DNA of 64,000 nucleotides from Terrimicrobium sacchariphilum. Lineage in GTDB: Bacteria > Verrucomicrobiota > Verrucomicrobiia > Chthoniobacterales > Terrimicrobiaceae. A program made the position numbers and the translations under genes. Shown here in pieces: positions 18,310 through 26,154 of this stretch (its first letter is position 1; every line of letters starts with the position of its first letter). The stretch spans positions 1 through 64,000 of the forward strand of contig NZ_BDCO01000001.1 in the NCBI RefSeq assembly GCF_001613545.1, given 5' to 3'. A model generated the notes under the pieces. It was given only the letters and a program-made list of their open reading frames with translations, searched no databases and was not told where the DNA came from.

Positions 18310-18834
18310 TCAGGACCGCGGGGCCGCATTCCACGGCGCACGGGCGAGCAACAGCCCCATGCCGCAGAAGTCGGTGATCCCTGCAAAGATCAGCCCCGCT
18401 CCGACGAATCCAGAGAGGCCGAAGAACCAGCGATTCACAAAGAAACCCAGCAGGACGCCGATGAGCACCAGCGAGCCAGCCGCAATGCGCACCTGGCGTT
18501 CGAGGCTGATCGCCCCGGCCTTGCCCCGCTTCACGGGAAGACCGGCATCCACCCAGGCTTGCGTGCCTCCCTCCACCACCACAGGCTGATGAAAGCCCTC
18601 GGCAGCGAGTTGCTGCGCCGCCTTGGTAGCGCGTCCCCCGGCGTGACAAAGGATATACACCGGGTCTTGAGCAGGCACGTTCAAGTCAGCTCCCTTGAAT
18701 TGTCCAAGAGGAAAATTCCGGGCCTGCGGCACATGGACCTCCGAGAATTCCGATCCCGTGCGCACGTCGATGAGCGGCAGGTTCGGGTTCGCGGAAAGCA
18801 GATGCTGGAGTTCCCTGGGCGTGATCGTAGGCAT
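18310..18834 (-). CDS. Rhodanese with C-terminal DUF2892 membrane segment
   Basis: A 174-residue protein. Residues 1-105 form a rhodanese domain (LIDVRTGSEFSEVHVPQARN) with active-site Cys63 in the CHAGGRA loop, the residue that carries persulfide sulfur. Residues about 116-158 hold two membrane helices ending DFCGMGLLLARAPWN, the DUF2892 signature also seen in YgaP. The active site should face the cytosol at the inner membrane. It sits 7 bp after the cysteine desulfurase gene and 2 bp before cysK. Rhodaneses are regular partners of family 2A encapsulins, where they are thought to pass sulfane sulfur to or from the compartment. Confidence 0.88.
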   Translation of the reverse strand: MPTITPRELQHLLSANPNLPLIDVRTGSEFSEVHVPQARNFPLGQFKGADLNVPAQDPVYILCHAGGRATKAAQQLAAEGFHQPVVVEGGTQAWVDAGLPVKRGKAGAISLERQVRIAAGSLVLIGVLLGFFVNRWFFGLSGFVGAGLIFAGITDFCGMGLLLARAPWNAAPRS

Positions 18835-18841
18835 GGCGTTT

Positions 18842-20638
18842 CTATTTTCTCGGTAAACGATGCAGCACGCTTACCAGCGTGTCCACATCCTCGCGGGTAT
18901 TGTAAAAGGCCAGCGAGGGTCGGACGGAGCTCTCCAGGCCGAAGTGCCGGATGGCAGGCAGCGCGCAGTGATGTCCCGCGCGAACCGCGATGCCATGGCG
19001 GTCGAGGTGTTTCGCGATGTTTTCATTCGGGATTCCCGGAATCACAAATGACAGCACACTGGCTTTGTTGGTCGCCGTACCAATGGGCTGGAGGCCAGGT
19101 ATGGTGGACAATGCCGACGTCGCGTACTCCAGGAGCGAATGCTCATAGGCCGCGATCGAGGGGATGCCGACCTTGAACAGGTAATCAATGGCTGAGCCGA
19201 GCCCGACCACCCCCGCAATATCCGGCGTTCCCGCTTCGAATTTCTCCGGCGGATGCTGGAACACGGTCTTCTCAAAACGCACGTCTCGAATCATGTGTCC
19301 CCCACCCTGATACGGCGGGAGCGTTTCCAGCCACTGGGTCTTGCCATAGACCGCGCCGATGCCGGTGGGCCCGAAAACCTTGTGACCGGAGAAGACGTAG
19401 AAATCAGCATCCAGGGCCTGCACGTTCACCGGCAGATGCGGTGTCGACTGAGCGCCATCCACCAACACGGGAACGCCGCGCCCGTGAGCGATCTGGATGA
19501 TCGTTTCGACAGGATTGACTGTTCCCAGCGAATTCGAAACGTGAGCCACTGAGACGATCTTGGTCTTTGGTCCCAGCAGCCGGACGAACTCATCGAGGAT
19601 CAGCTCACCACGATCATTGATCGGGATAACCTTGATCACCGCCCCGGTCTGCTCGGCGAGGAGCTGCCAGGGGACGATGTTTGCATGGTGCTCAAGTTCA
19701 GTCAGGATGATCTCGTCGCCCTGCCCGATGTGCTTGCGCCCATAGGTCTGGGCTACGAGGTTGATACCCTCCGTCGTGCCGCGCACAAAGATGATCTCGT
19801 GCTTGTCCGCCGCGCCGAGGAATTCTCGAACCTTCTCCCGCCCGCTCTCAAAGGCTGCTGTGGCTCGCTCCGCCAGCGCGTAGGCCGCACGGTGGATGTT
19901 CGAGTTGTCCTTCGCGTAGAAGTGCGAGGTGGCGTCGATGACGGCCTGCGGCTTTTGCGTCGTTGCGGCATTATCGAGAAAAATCAACGGATGGCCGTTG
20001 ACCTCCTGATGCAGAGCAGGAAAATCCGCCCGTACCGAAGAGACATCAAAGGCCGACAGCGGTGTCGGTGATTTCGGAGCGCCTGCCGCCGGGTGACTGC
20101 CGAGAATGTCGGACTGGTTGACGAAGTAATACGAGGGCGTCGCGTCCTCAAAGCCGGAGGGACAACCTGTGCCGGACTTACGCGCGCCATCCGGCAGGAG
20201 GCACTTGCCGCTCGGCGCACCGAAGGCAAAGTCGTCCTGTGCAAACTGCGAGGGGGTTTCCGCCACGCTTGGCTCGCTAACAGTCGGCTCATGCACGGGC
20301 GGCACCACGAAGGGCGTCGCCGGAGCATCAGCGACTTTGGGCGTCACCTCCCCTCCCGGCAAAGTGATCGCCGATGGCGACGGCGGAACCACGGCTGCCG
20401 GGCTCGCCACACTCAACGGCTCGGCCGCAGGCAACGAGGGAGCCGCCGAAGGTTCCGGAAACCTCGTGGTCACCGGCTCCTCATGTACGGACGGAAACCC
20501 CGAGGGCGAACCCGTCGGCGGCGTACGCCCCGCGAAAAACTCCGCCGCGAGTTTCTTGATGATCGCCGTTTCCGGACTTTCGCTCTCCGGCTTGGAAAAA
20601 CCGGAGGCGCTCTCCGAATCAAGCCGTGGGATAGACAT
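18842..20638 (-). CDS. Family 2A encapsulin cargo: cysteine desulfurase with disordered N-terminal targeting extension
   Basis: A 598-residue protein. Residues about 198-598 are a SufS-type class V PLP enzyme: PLP lysine K420 in SGHKVFGPTG, catalytic Cys558 in RAGHHCALP. It releases sulfur from cysteine as an enzyme persulfide. The first 197 residues are a Pro/Ser/Ala/Val-rich disordered segment that ordinary SufS lacks. In characterised family 2A systems such an extension loads the enzyme into the SrpI shell. Short conserved-looking islands stand out: IIKKLAAEFFAG (26-37), GKCLLPDGARKSGTGCPSGF (144-163) and SYYFVNQSDILG (169-180). These are probable shell-binding motifs. The gene overlaps the shell gene by 20 bp. 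It has only one internal Met and three Cys. Confidence 0.93.
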   Translation of the reverse strand: MSIPRLDSESASGFSKPESESPETAIIKKLAAEFFAGRTPPTGSPSGFPSVHEEPVTTRFPEPSAAPSLPAAEPLSVASPAAVVPPSPSAITLPGGEVTPKVADAPATPFVVPPVHEPTVSEPSVAETPSQFAQDDFAFGAPSGKCLLPDGARKSGTGCPSGFEDATPSYYFVNQSDILGSHPAAGAPKSPTPLSAFDVSSVRADFPALHQEVNGHPLIFLDNAATTQKPQAVIDATSHFYAKDNSNIHRAAYALAERATAAFESGREKVREFLGAADKHEIIFVRGTTEGINLVAQTYGRKHIGQGDEIILTELEHHANIVPWQLLAEQTGAVIKVIPINDRGELILDEFVRLLGPKTKIVSVAHVSNSLGTVNPVETIIQIAHGRGVPVLVDGAQSTPHLPVNVQALDADFYVFSGHKVFGPTGIGAVYGKTQWLETLPPYQGGGHMIRDVRFEKTVFQHPPEKFEAGTPDIAGVVGLGSAIDYLFKVGIPSIAAYEHSLLEYATSALSTIPGLQPIGTATNKASVLSFVIPGIPNENIAKHLDRHGIAVRAGHHCALPAIRHFGLESSVRPSLAFYNTREDVDTLVSVLHRLPRK

Positions 20639-21551
20639 ACTCGTGGTAGTTGTTTACGGCGACATTATCGAGACGAGCGATGGCGTCTTCCGTAAGTACA
20701 GCCACGGAGAAGTAGCGGGTCACAAGGTGCGAAGCGATCGAGTTGTCGCTCGTGCCGCTGTAGCGCACGGAAAGTCCGGGCTCCACCTCGCCAGTGACGC
20801 CGACCTTTTGCAGGCCCACGACGCCTTGCTCGGCCTCACCCACGCGGAGAAGGAGGATGCTGGTCTTGTTGTCCTTCACTTCAAGTTTGTTCGACGGAAT
20901 CAGCGGCACTCCGCGCCAGGTGATAAACGGCGAACCGAAAAGATGCACCACCACGGGGGGCACGCCCCGGCGCGTCGCTTCACGCCCAAAGGCAGCGATG
21001 GCGAGCGGATGAGCGAGAAAGAAGGCCGGCTTTTTCCAGACGCGGGTGAGGAGTTCGTCGAGATCGTCCGGTGTCGGGGCACCCTTGCGCGTTTCGATCG
21101 TCTGGCTCGGGGAGACTTCCTTCAGCAGCCCAAACTGCGGGTTGTTGATGATTTCCGATTCCTCTTTCTCACGCACGGCCTCAACCGTGAGACGCACCTG
21201 CTCGCGGAGCTGGTCGATCTGGTTGCTGTAAAGATCCGTAATGCGCGTGTGCGTGTGCAGCACCGTCTGGATGGCGCTCAGGTGATATTCCCGCGGGTCC
21301 ACCTCATAATCGATGAACGTGGTCGGGAGCTTCGGCTCGCCGAGGTCAACGGTGAGCAACTCGGGCTGAAATTTACCCTCTTTCTGGGCTACGCGGTTTA
21401 CACGATAGACGCCGCCGTCCACATTGACGAAAGGCAGGAGTTTGTGCAGCCACCTCGGGGTGATGTGATCCCATTGGGGGACTGTTACGGTTGCGGTGGC
21501 GAGATTACGCGCCGCGGCGGCGCTAAGGCTGTGATTAGCTGGCTGAGTCAT
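20619..21551 (-). CDS. srpI: Family 2A encapsulin shell protein (SrpI-like)
   Basis: A 310-residue HK97-fold capsid-like protein of the SrpI/major membrane protein I family. Recognisable segments are LLPFVNVDGGVYRVNR, FIDYEVDPREYHLSAIQTVL, NNPQFGLLKEV, VHLFGSPFITWRGVPLIPS and the C-terminal NYHEYVYPTA. Sixty copies are expected to form a shell about 25 nm across that encloses the desulfurase encoded next. In other bacteria such shells accumulate elemental sulfur and are induced by sulfur starvation. The protein contains no Cys and no Met beyond the initiator, so a highly abundant shell costs no sulfur apart from the start residue. First gene of the minus-strand operon. No Shine-Dalgarno or clear promoter was found in the 290 bp upstream; operator 5 lies 259 bp away. 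Confidence 0.93.
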   Translation of the reverse strand: MTQPANHSLSAAAARNLATATVTVPQWDHITPRWLHKLLPFVNVDGGVYRVNRVAQKEGKFQPELLTVDLGEPKLPTTFIDYEVDPREYHLSAIQTVLHTHTRITDLYSNQIDQLREQVRLTVEAVREKEESEIINNPQFGLLKEVSPSQTIETRKGAPTPDDLDELLTRVWKKPAFFLAHPLAIAAFGREATRRGVPPVVVHLFGSPFITWRGVPLIPSNKLEVKDNKTSILLLRVGEAEQGVVGLQKVGVTGEVEPGLSVRYSGTSDNSIASHLVTRYFSVAVLTEDAIARLDNVAVNNYHEYVYPTA

Positions 21552-21809
21552 GATTTGCGGAGCAATTCGGTGGATGGATGTGCTCGCGTGGCTGCCGATC
21601 CTGACTCGCCTTTTCAGGTAGATTTCAGGTCCGCCATGCGACTATGCAGGCTTCCCATCCCGGTGCTTCCGCTGCGGCAGTCAGCCTTCCGGTGGTGTCT
21701 TGCGACGATTGCGTATCCTGCAAAATGGCACGGTCATGTCAAGGGCATTAAACCCCGCTGTCCTCCCGCCGGAAACCACGACAAGCCTGATGGAACTTAA
21801 TGCTGGAAT

Positions 21810-21834
21810 AAACACGACCACTTTGATAGTTATT
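21810..21834. promoter_or_regulatory. Operator 5 of the shared sulfur-regulon palindrome
   Basis: AAACACGA, 9 bp, TAGTTATT. This is the most degenerate copy, but spacing is conserved. It lies in the 290-bp gap between the divergent shell and rhodanese genes and ends 6 bp before the ATG at 21841, so binding could block both transcription and translation start. No other motif was seen in this gap. Confidence 0.6.
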
Positions 21835-21840
21835 CATCAA

Positions 21841-22380
21841 ATGAGCACAGTTCTACCGACCGCCGTGCTTTCACCGAGGGAGGTCCACGACCAGATCCAG
21901 ACCGAAAACCCGCTCGTAGTGGACGTGCGGGAACCTGCCGAATATGCCGCAGGTCGCATCCCATCGGCCCAGATCATTCCACTCAGCGAACTTCGCCAGG
22001 TTTCCCAGCAGTGGAAGCGCGAGACGCCGATCATCCTTTATTGCCAAAACGGAGCCCGTAGCGAGCAGGCTCGCATCTTTATGGCCCTTCGCGGCTTCAC
22101 CAACCACCGAAGCATGAAAGGCGGCTATCTCGCCTGGAAAAACGCTGGCTACCCGGTGGAGGCATCCGAGCGCGCTCCATGGTCATTTGATCGGCAAGCC
22201 AAGGTCGCCATCGGCCTCGCACTCGCGGGGTTCACCGCCGCTGGCCTGGCGATCAGCCCGGCGTTTCTTGCTGTAGATTTCGCCATCGCCGCCGCCCTGA
22301 TTACGTTTGCATTGACCGCTCCTCGCTGGCCAGCCCAGCTCCTTTCCCGACTTCCATGGAACCGAGTACACCATTCCTGA
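21841..22380 (+). CDS. Second rhodanese with C-terminal membrane segment
   Basis: A 179-residue protein from ATG at 21841. Residues 9-107 are a rhodanese domain (NPLVVDVREPAEYAAGRIPSA) with active Cys68 in YCQNGARSE. Residues about 120-160 form two hydrophobic helices, and the tail LLSRLPWN matches the end of DUF2892. In-frame ATGs at 21700, 21736 and 21790 would add residues with no family match and put the operator inside the gene. The 21841 start places the domain at the normal position. It is about 40 percent similar in layout to the rhodanese at 18310. It overlaps the next gene by 25 bp. Confidence 0.85.
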   Translation: MSTVLPTAVLSPREVHDQIQTENPLVVDVREPAEYAAGRIPSAQIIPLSELRQVSQQWKRETPIILYCQNGARSEQARIFMALRGFTNHRSMKGGYLAWKNAGYPVEASERAPWSFDRQAKVAIGLALAGFTAAGLAISPAFLAVDFAIAAALITFALTAPRWPAQLLSRLPWNRVHHS

Positions 22381-23324
22381 GACAGGAGGCCGATCTCGGC
22401 TCCGCTCCCACCCTGCCCTTTCACCCCGTGGTACCAGCGTTGCTGGCGTCTTATGAAAACGTAGGCGGTCTGAATAACCGCGACGCGCACAACATGCCGT
22501 CAAAGCGCGCGGTCGCGCTCGTCTGCGAGGACCTGCTGCAACTCCTCTTCCCCGGCTTTCACGACGAGGATGCCGTGCACAACAGCTCCCTCCTCGATCT
22601 CACCAATGAGCGCGTGCATCGTGTGGTGCACCGCCTGGAGGATCAGGTACGCAAGGGCGTTCGCGTCGGCAACCCCAAGAAGCCCACGGGCCGCACACCG
22701 GCCATCATCGAAGGTTTCTTCAAGGCCATCCCCGAGGTGAGAGAACTCTTGCGGACAGACATCGAGTCCGCTTACGAAGGCGATCCCTCCGCCCTCAGCC
22801 GGGAAGAAATCCTCCTCTCCTTCCCCGGCATCGAGGCCATCGCGATCCAGCGCCTGGCCCATCTGCTTTTCAAGGCTCGCGTACCACTCGTCCCCCGGCT
22901 GATGACGGAATGGGCCCATGGCCGCACCGGCATCGACATCCACCCTGGCGCCTCGATCGGCTCTCACTTTTTCATCGACCACGGAACCGGCGTGGTCATT
23001 GGCGAGACCTGCACCATTGGCAATCACGTCAAGCTCTACCACGGAGTAACCCTCGGCGCGCGGAGCTTCGCCAAGGACGGCGAAGGACACATCATAAAGG
23101 GCGGCAAACGCCACCCCGACGTTCACGACAACGTCACGATCTACCCCAACTCCACCATCCTCGGAGGCGAAACCGTCATTGGAGCCAACTCCACCATCGG
23201 AGCCAACGTCTTCCTGCTGCAAAGCGTCCCCGCCAACTCCCTCGTCATCTACGAGGAAAAGCAGCTAAGCATCCTCGATAAACTCGCCCGCCGCATTCCG
23301 CATGCGCTTGAGTGGTCAATCTGA
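22356..23324 (+). CDS. Serine O-acetyltransferase (EpsC/SrpG-like)
   Basis: A 322-residue enzyme that makes O-acetylserine from serine and acetyl-CoA, the carbon skeleton for cysteine. An alpha-helical N-terminal SATase region (about 20-185) is followed by a left-handed beta-helix of hexapeptide repeats (HPGASIGSHFFIDHGTG, VVIGETCTIGNHVKLYHG, then VHDNVTIYPNSTILGG). The catalytic His is probably H209 in FIDHGTG. The ATG lies inside the rhodanese gene (25-bp overlap), so translation is coupled. A serine acetyltransferase next to a family 2A encapsulin is a known arrangement; here it feeds cysK at 17315. The chosen start gives a long N-terminus; ATG at 22494 (MPSKRAV) is an alternative. Confidence 0.92.
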   Translation: MEPSTPFLRQEADLGSAPTLPFHPVVPALLASYENVGGLNNRDAHNMPSKRAVALVCEDLLQLLFPGFHDEDAVHNSSLLDLTNERVHRVVHRLEDQVRKGVRVGNPKKPTGRTPAIIEGFFKAIPEVRELLRTDIESAYEGDPSALSREEILLSFPGIEAIAIQRLAHLLFKARVPLVPRLMTEWAHGRTGIDIHPGASIGSHFFIDHGTGVVIGETCTIGNHVKLYHGVTLGARSFAKDGEGHIIKGGKRHPDVHDNVTIYPNSTILGGETVIGANSTIGANVFLLQSVPANSLVIYEEKQLSILDKLARRIPHALEWSI

Positions 23325-23346
23325 GGGAGCCTTCCGCAGGCTCCTT
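23325..23346 (+). terminator. Possible terminator after the serine acetyltransferase gene
   Basis: Stem GGAGCCT / AGGCTCC with loop TCCGC begins 1 bp after the stop codon. The following tract (TTGACT) is poor in T, so it may be a weak terminator or a transcript-stabilising hairpin. Confidence 0.45.
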
Positions 23347-23731
23347 GACTACGAGAATCCTCATCTTCAGCGAGTTCGTGTCCCTCAAGATGAACGACGT
23401 CATTAACGCCAAGGAAAGACATCGATCATCGCGGAACCCGTGCCAGCACTGCATAACTAATACCGCGCATTCTTGTTCCAGCGTTGAAGGCATCATAGAT
23501 GACTAGGAGGTCGAAGCTGCGCTTAGAGATCTGATTTTTTCCTTTAAGAAAGCGATACACCCTCAACAAGAAAACCCGTCATTAAAAATCGCTCAACTTC
23601 AGTTCTAAATTATTTCGCGTTTGGGATCAGGCCAGAATGCCGGTCTCCATATGGCGTAGCAATCCCCTTATTCCGCCTCTTCCGGAACAAACGAAGTAAT
23701 TACTGATCCATCACGGCTGGCCCAGGGTCAC
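23347..23731. other. Intergenic region with no recognised feature
   Basis: About 385 bp of comparatively AT-rich DNA between the serine acetyltransferase and the sigma-factor gene. Open frames here (for example 23312-23506) have no family pattern or ribosome-binding site. The palindrome GAACGACGTCATTAAC near 23393 resembles one operator half-site but has the wrong spacing. Confidence 0.5.
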
Positions 23732-24322
23732 TCACCGGACAACCACTTCCACGGCATCTTTTAGGATGCTTAGCCGAGCAGAAACTCGGGAGAGCTGCTG
23801 AGATACAGCGCCTGGGGAAATGCCAAGCTTCTCTGCAATTTTCCGGTGAGTCAGCCCCTCCTTCAGAACGAGTGTCGCGATTATTTCGCTTTTCGCCGTG
23901 ATCAGCCGCTTTCGCACCCCGAGATCAAGTGCAGCCAACGCGATGGCGCAGCTCTCTTCAAAAGAAAATTGGTTCGCACGCGACCAGAAATGCTCGGTTG
24001 ATCCGATATCGCTAGCATCAACATCCGGGCAAAGTATCGCAACTTCTCTGCATCTCTCCCGAGCGAGTCGGCGAGTGGCATAGCCAATGCAGATTCTCGC
24101 CGAGACCCTGAGATGCCCTGCGATCGCCTCGATATTGCCTTCTGCGGTGGCGGCTTTCAAACGTTTGTTTCTCATGAGAAACTTGCCGAGCAACATCAGG
24201 CAAGCCTCCGGAGCTACATCTCTTTCCATCCCCGCAAGCAGCCCATGTATCGGCGGAAGCGAGGCCTCGCATACTTCAAAAAGCAATGCAGCGAACGACT
24301 CCGAGTTCCCCCATTCCCCCAT
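23732..24322 (-). CDS. ECF-like sigma factor / sigma70 region 4 regulator
   Basis: A 196-residue protein. The C-terminal part carries a sigma70 region-4 type helix-turn-helix (VLKEGLTHRKIAEKLGISPG, then AVSQQLSRVSARL). The middle helical segment (LRVSARICIGYATRRLARER) sits where region 2 would be but is divergent. It could be an ECF sigma factor or a stand-alone HTH regulator; the target is unknown. It has six Cys and four internal Met or so in 196 residues, in sharp contrast to the genes to its left. The start codon lies inside an 8-bp tandem repeat (24306-24329), so copy-number change would alter the frame. Confidence 0.6.
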   Translation of the reverse strand: MGEWGNSESFAALLFEVCEASLPPIHGLLAGMERDVAPEACLMLLGKFLMRNKRLKAATAEGNIEAIAGHLRVSARICIGYATRRLARERCREVAILCPDVDASDIGSTEHFWSRANQFSFEESCAIALAALDLGVRKRLITAKSEIIATLVLKEGLTHRKIAEKLGISPGAVSQQLSRVSARLSILKDAVEVVVR

Positions 24323-24329
24323 TCCCCCG
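24306..24329. repeat. Three-copy 8-bp tandem repeat over a start codon
   Basis: The unit TTCCCCCA occurs three times (the last ends in G). On the minus strand it reads TGGGGGAA and supplies both a G-rich ribosome-binding-like tract and the ATG of the sigma-like gene. Eight is not a multiple of three, so loss or gain of one unit moves the ATG out of frame. Confidence 0.8.
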
Positions 24330-24483
24330 TTCTTGAAGCTGCAAGCCAGGCTTCAGCCAGATTTTGGTATGATGATATAGTTTTCACACCAGACCCGATT
24401 CTTTCCCGCAGGCGAAACGCGCGGCGAAAGCCGCCGATTTGTCCGAGAATCCGTCCGGAGAAAAATTCAGCAGTCTCAGCGAA

Positions 24484-24518
24484 GAAACTCACCTACCCGG
24501 ATGCACCGGGTAAGTTTC
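24484..24518. terminator. Probable terminator hairpin downstream of the FucP-type transporter gene
   Basis: Inner stem TACCCGG / CCGGGTA (loop ATGCA) with an outer GAAACT / AGTTTC stem interrupted by a CACC bulge. It lies about 90 bp beyond the minus-strand transporter stop. The T-rich side (CTTTT) is on the plus strand, so orientation is uncertain. Confidence 0.45.
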
Positions 24519-24605
24519 TTTTAGCCATCGGGCCTGCGAGTCACACTCTGATACGAGACCGCATTCAGGCCCAGACCGCCGAGCGAGCCGCACGGAATTA
24601 TCTTA

Positions 24606-26009
24606 CTATGCCACCTGATTGCGTCCAATCCTGCACCCGTAGAAGCCATAAAAGGCGACGTATGCAAAGGCCAGCGCTGGCACGATGAAGGAATATTGAA
24701 TCCCCACATGATCCGCCATGGCCCCCTGCAGGGGAGGCAGTATCGCTCCTCCCGATATTCCCATGATCAGGAGCGACGAAGCCTGGCTTTTCAGGGCGCC
24801 AAGGCCCTCGATCGCGAGAGAGAAGATGTTTGACCACATGATGGAACAAAACAGGCCGACCGAAAGGACGCACCATTTTGCCAACTCTCCCGATCCCAGC
24901 ATCGCGACGACCAACAGCCCGATAATCACGATGGCGAAAAGGGCCAGCATCCGCCGGGCGTTCCTGGCGGAGATCAAAAATGCGCAAAGGAGCCCGAGGA
25001 GAAAAATGCAAAAATGCAGGGCAACTGCGATCCCCGCGGCCAGGGCAACCACGCTCAACGCCAGGAGCGGGACGCTAACCATGAGGATCTGCCTCGTCCG
25101 GCTGCTGAGCTCGCTCAGAGCGGCCGCCCCCATGAACCGCCCGATCATCAGCCCGCCCCAGTAGAATGCGAGAAAGCGGGTCGCCGCCTCGCTGGAGATG
25201 CCGCCCAGCCCGGGTGTGCCGAGGAAGTTGACGATCGCGCTGCCCACCGCCACCTCGCCACCGACGTACATGAAGATCGCCAGCATCCCGAGCACGGTGT
25301 GGGGCACCTTCAGCGCTCCGAGGCCGCGCGAGATCGTGTCCGTGCTTTTGAACTCCGGCAATCTGGCGCACTTGAAGAAAATCGCCAGCAGCACAAAGAC
25401 TGCCGAAAAGCAGAGATACGGGATCCTGGTGGATTCCGCGCCATGCTGATTCGGATGAGTGAATACATTAAATATCAACCATCCGCCGATGATCGGACCA
25501 ATGGTCGTTCCGAAGGAATTCACGCCCTGCGACAGATTCAGCCTGCTGGAAGCCGTTCTTTCCGGACCGAGGATGGCCACATAGGGATTTGCCGCGATCT
25601 GCAGAAGCGCGAAGCCCAGCCCGACGATAAAGAGGGCGAAAAGGAAGAACGGGTAGGATCGCAGCGACGCCGCCGGGTAGAAAAGAGCGCTCCCCAGCGC
25701 CGCGAGTAAAAGGCCCACGATCACGCCGCATTTGTATCCTATGCGGTTGATCGGATCTCCAAACGCTACAGAAATGACATAATAGGCCAGCGACCCGACG
25801 GTGTACGCCCCGAAAAAGGCAAACTGCACCAGCATCGCCTGAAAATAGGAAAGCTCAAAGGCCTCCTTAAAGCGGGGGATAAGAAGATCATTCCATACGG
25901 TCATGAACCCCCACATGAAAAACAGTGTCGTCATGACCGCAAACGGGCCGACGAGGAAGGGACGCTCTGCCGCCTTATCCGAGGAGGGATTTACGAGAGG
26001 AATTGCCAT
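24606..26009 (-). CDS. MFS sugar transporter of the FucP (fucose/glucose/galactose:H+ symporter) type
   Basis: A 467-residue, roughly 12-helix permease. The N-terminus (FFMWGFMTVWNDLLIPRFKEAFELSYFQAMLVQFAFFGAY) and the helix with QIAANPYVAILGPERTASSRLNLSQG-like sequence are hallmarks of the FucP/GluP branch. The Asn and Glu residues in these helices line the sugar path in FucP. The substrate cannot be fixed by sequence; the adjoining GH27 gene suggests galactose or a related hexose. It lies 145 bp downstream of GH27 on the same strand. No LacI-type operator was seen between them, so it may be read through from the GH27 promoter. Confidence 0.88.
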   Translation of the reverse strand: MAIPLVNPSSDKAAERPFLVGPFAVMTTLFFMWGFMTVWNDLLIPRFKEAFELSYFQAMLVQFAFFGAYTVGSLAYYVISVAFGDPINRIGYKCGVIVGLLLAALGSALFYPAASLRSYPFFLFALFIVGLGFALLQIAANPYVAILGPERTASSRLNLSQGVNSFGTTIGPIIGGWLIFNVFTHPNQHGAESTRIPYLCFSAVFVLLAIFFKCARLPEFKSTDTISRGLGALKVPHTVLGMLAIFMYVGGEVAVGSAIVNFLGTPGLGGISSEAATRFLAFYWGGLMIGRFMGAAALSELSSRTRQILMVSVPLLALSVVALAAGIAVALHFCIFLLGLLCAFLISARNARRMLALFAIVIIGLLVVAMLGSGELAKWCVLSVGLFCSIMWSNIFSLAIEGLGALKSQASSLLIMGISGGAILPPLQGAMADHVGIQYSFIVPALAFAYVAFYGFYGCRIGRNQVA

Positions 26010-26154
26010 ACATTTATCTTGGAAACGCCGCCGCCCCGCCGCTGGCCCGGGGAATCTCGCCGGGGGAAACGTCCCGGTTGAATTCCAGGAGGCGGAGCCT
26101 CGCCGACAAGCGGACAGTCGCGAAAAGAGGGTATGAATATCGCGGGGCGGGAAA

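Noticed and set aside
18310-18649. N-terminal extension of the cysK frame
   Set aside because: It reads through the rhodanese gene in another frame; cysK homology begins just after the GTG at 18307.
20169-21800. 543-codon plus-strand open frame opposite the desulfurase and shell genes
   Set aside because: It is the antisense of two clearly conserved genes in GC-rich DNA, has no family pattern and no start signal.
23385-23410. Operator-like sequence GAACGACGTCATTAAC after the acetyltransferase gene
   Set aside because: The half-sites are adjacent instead of 9 bp apart and no gene start follows.
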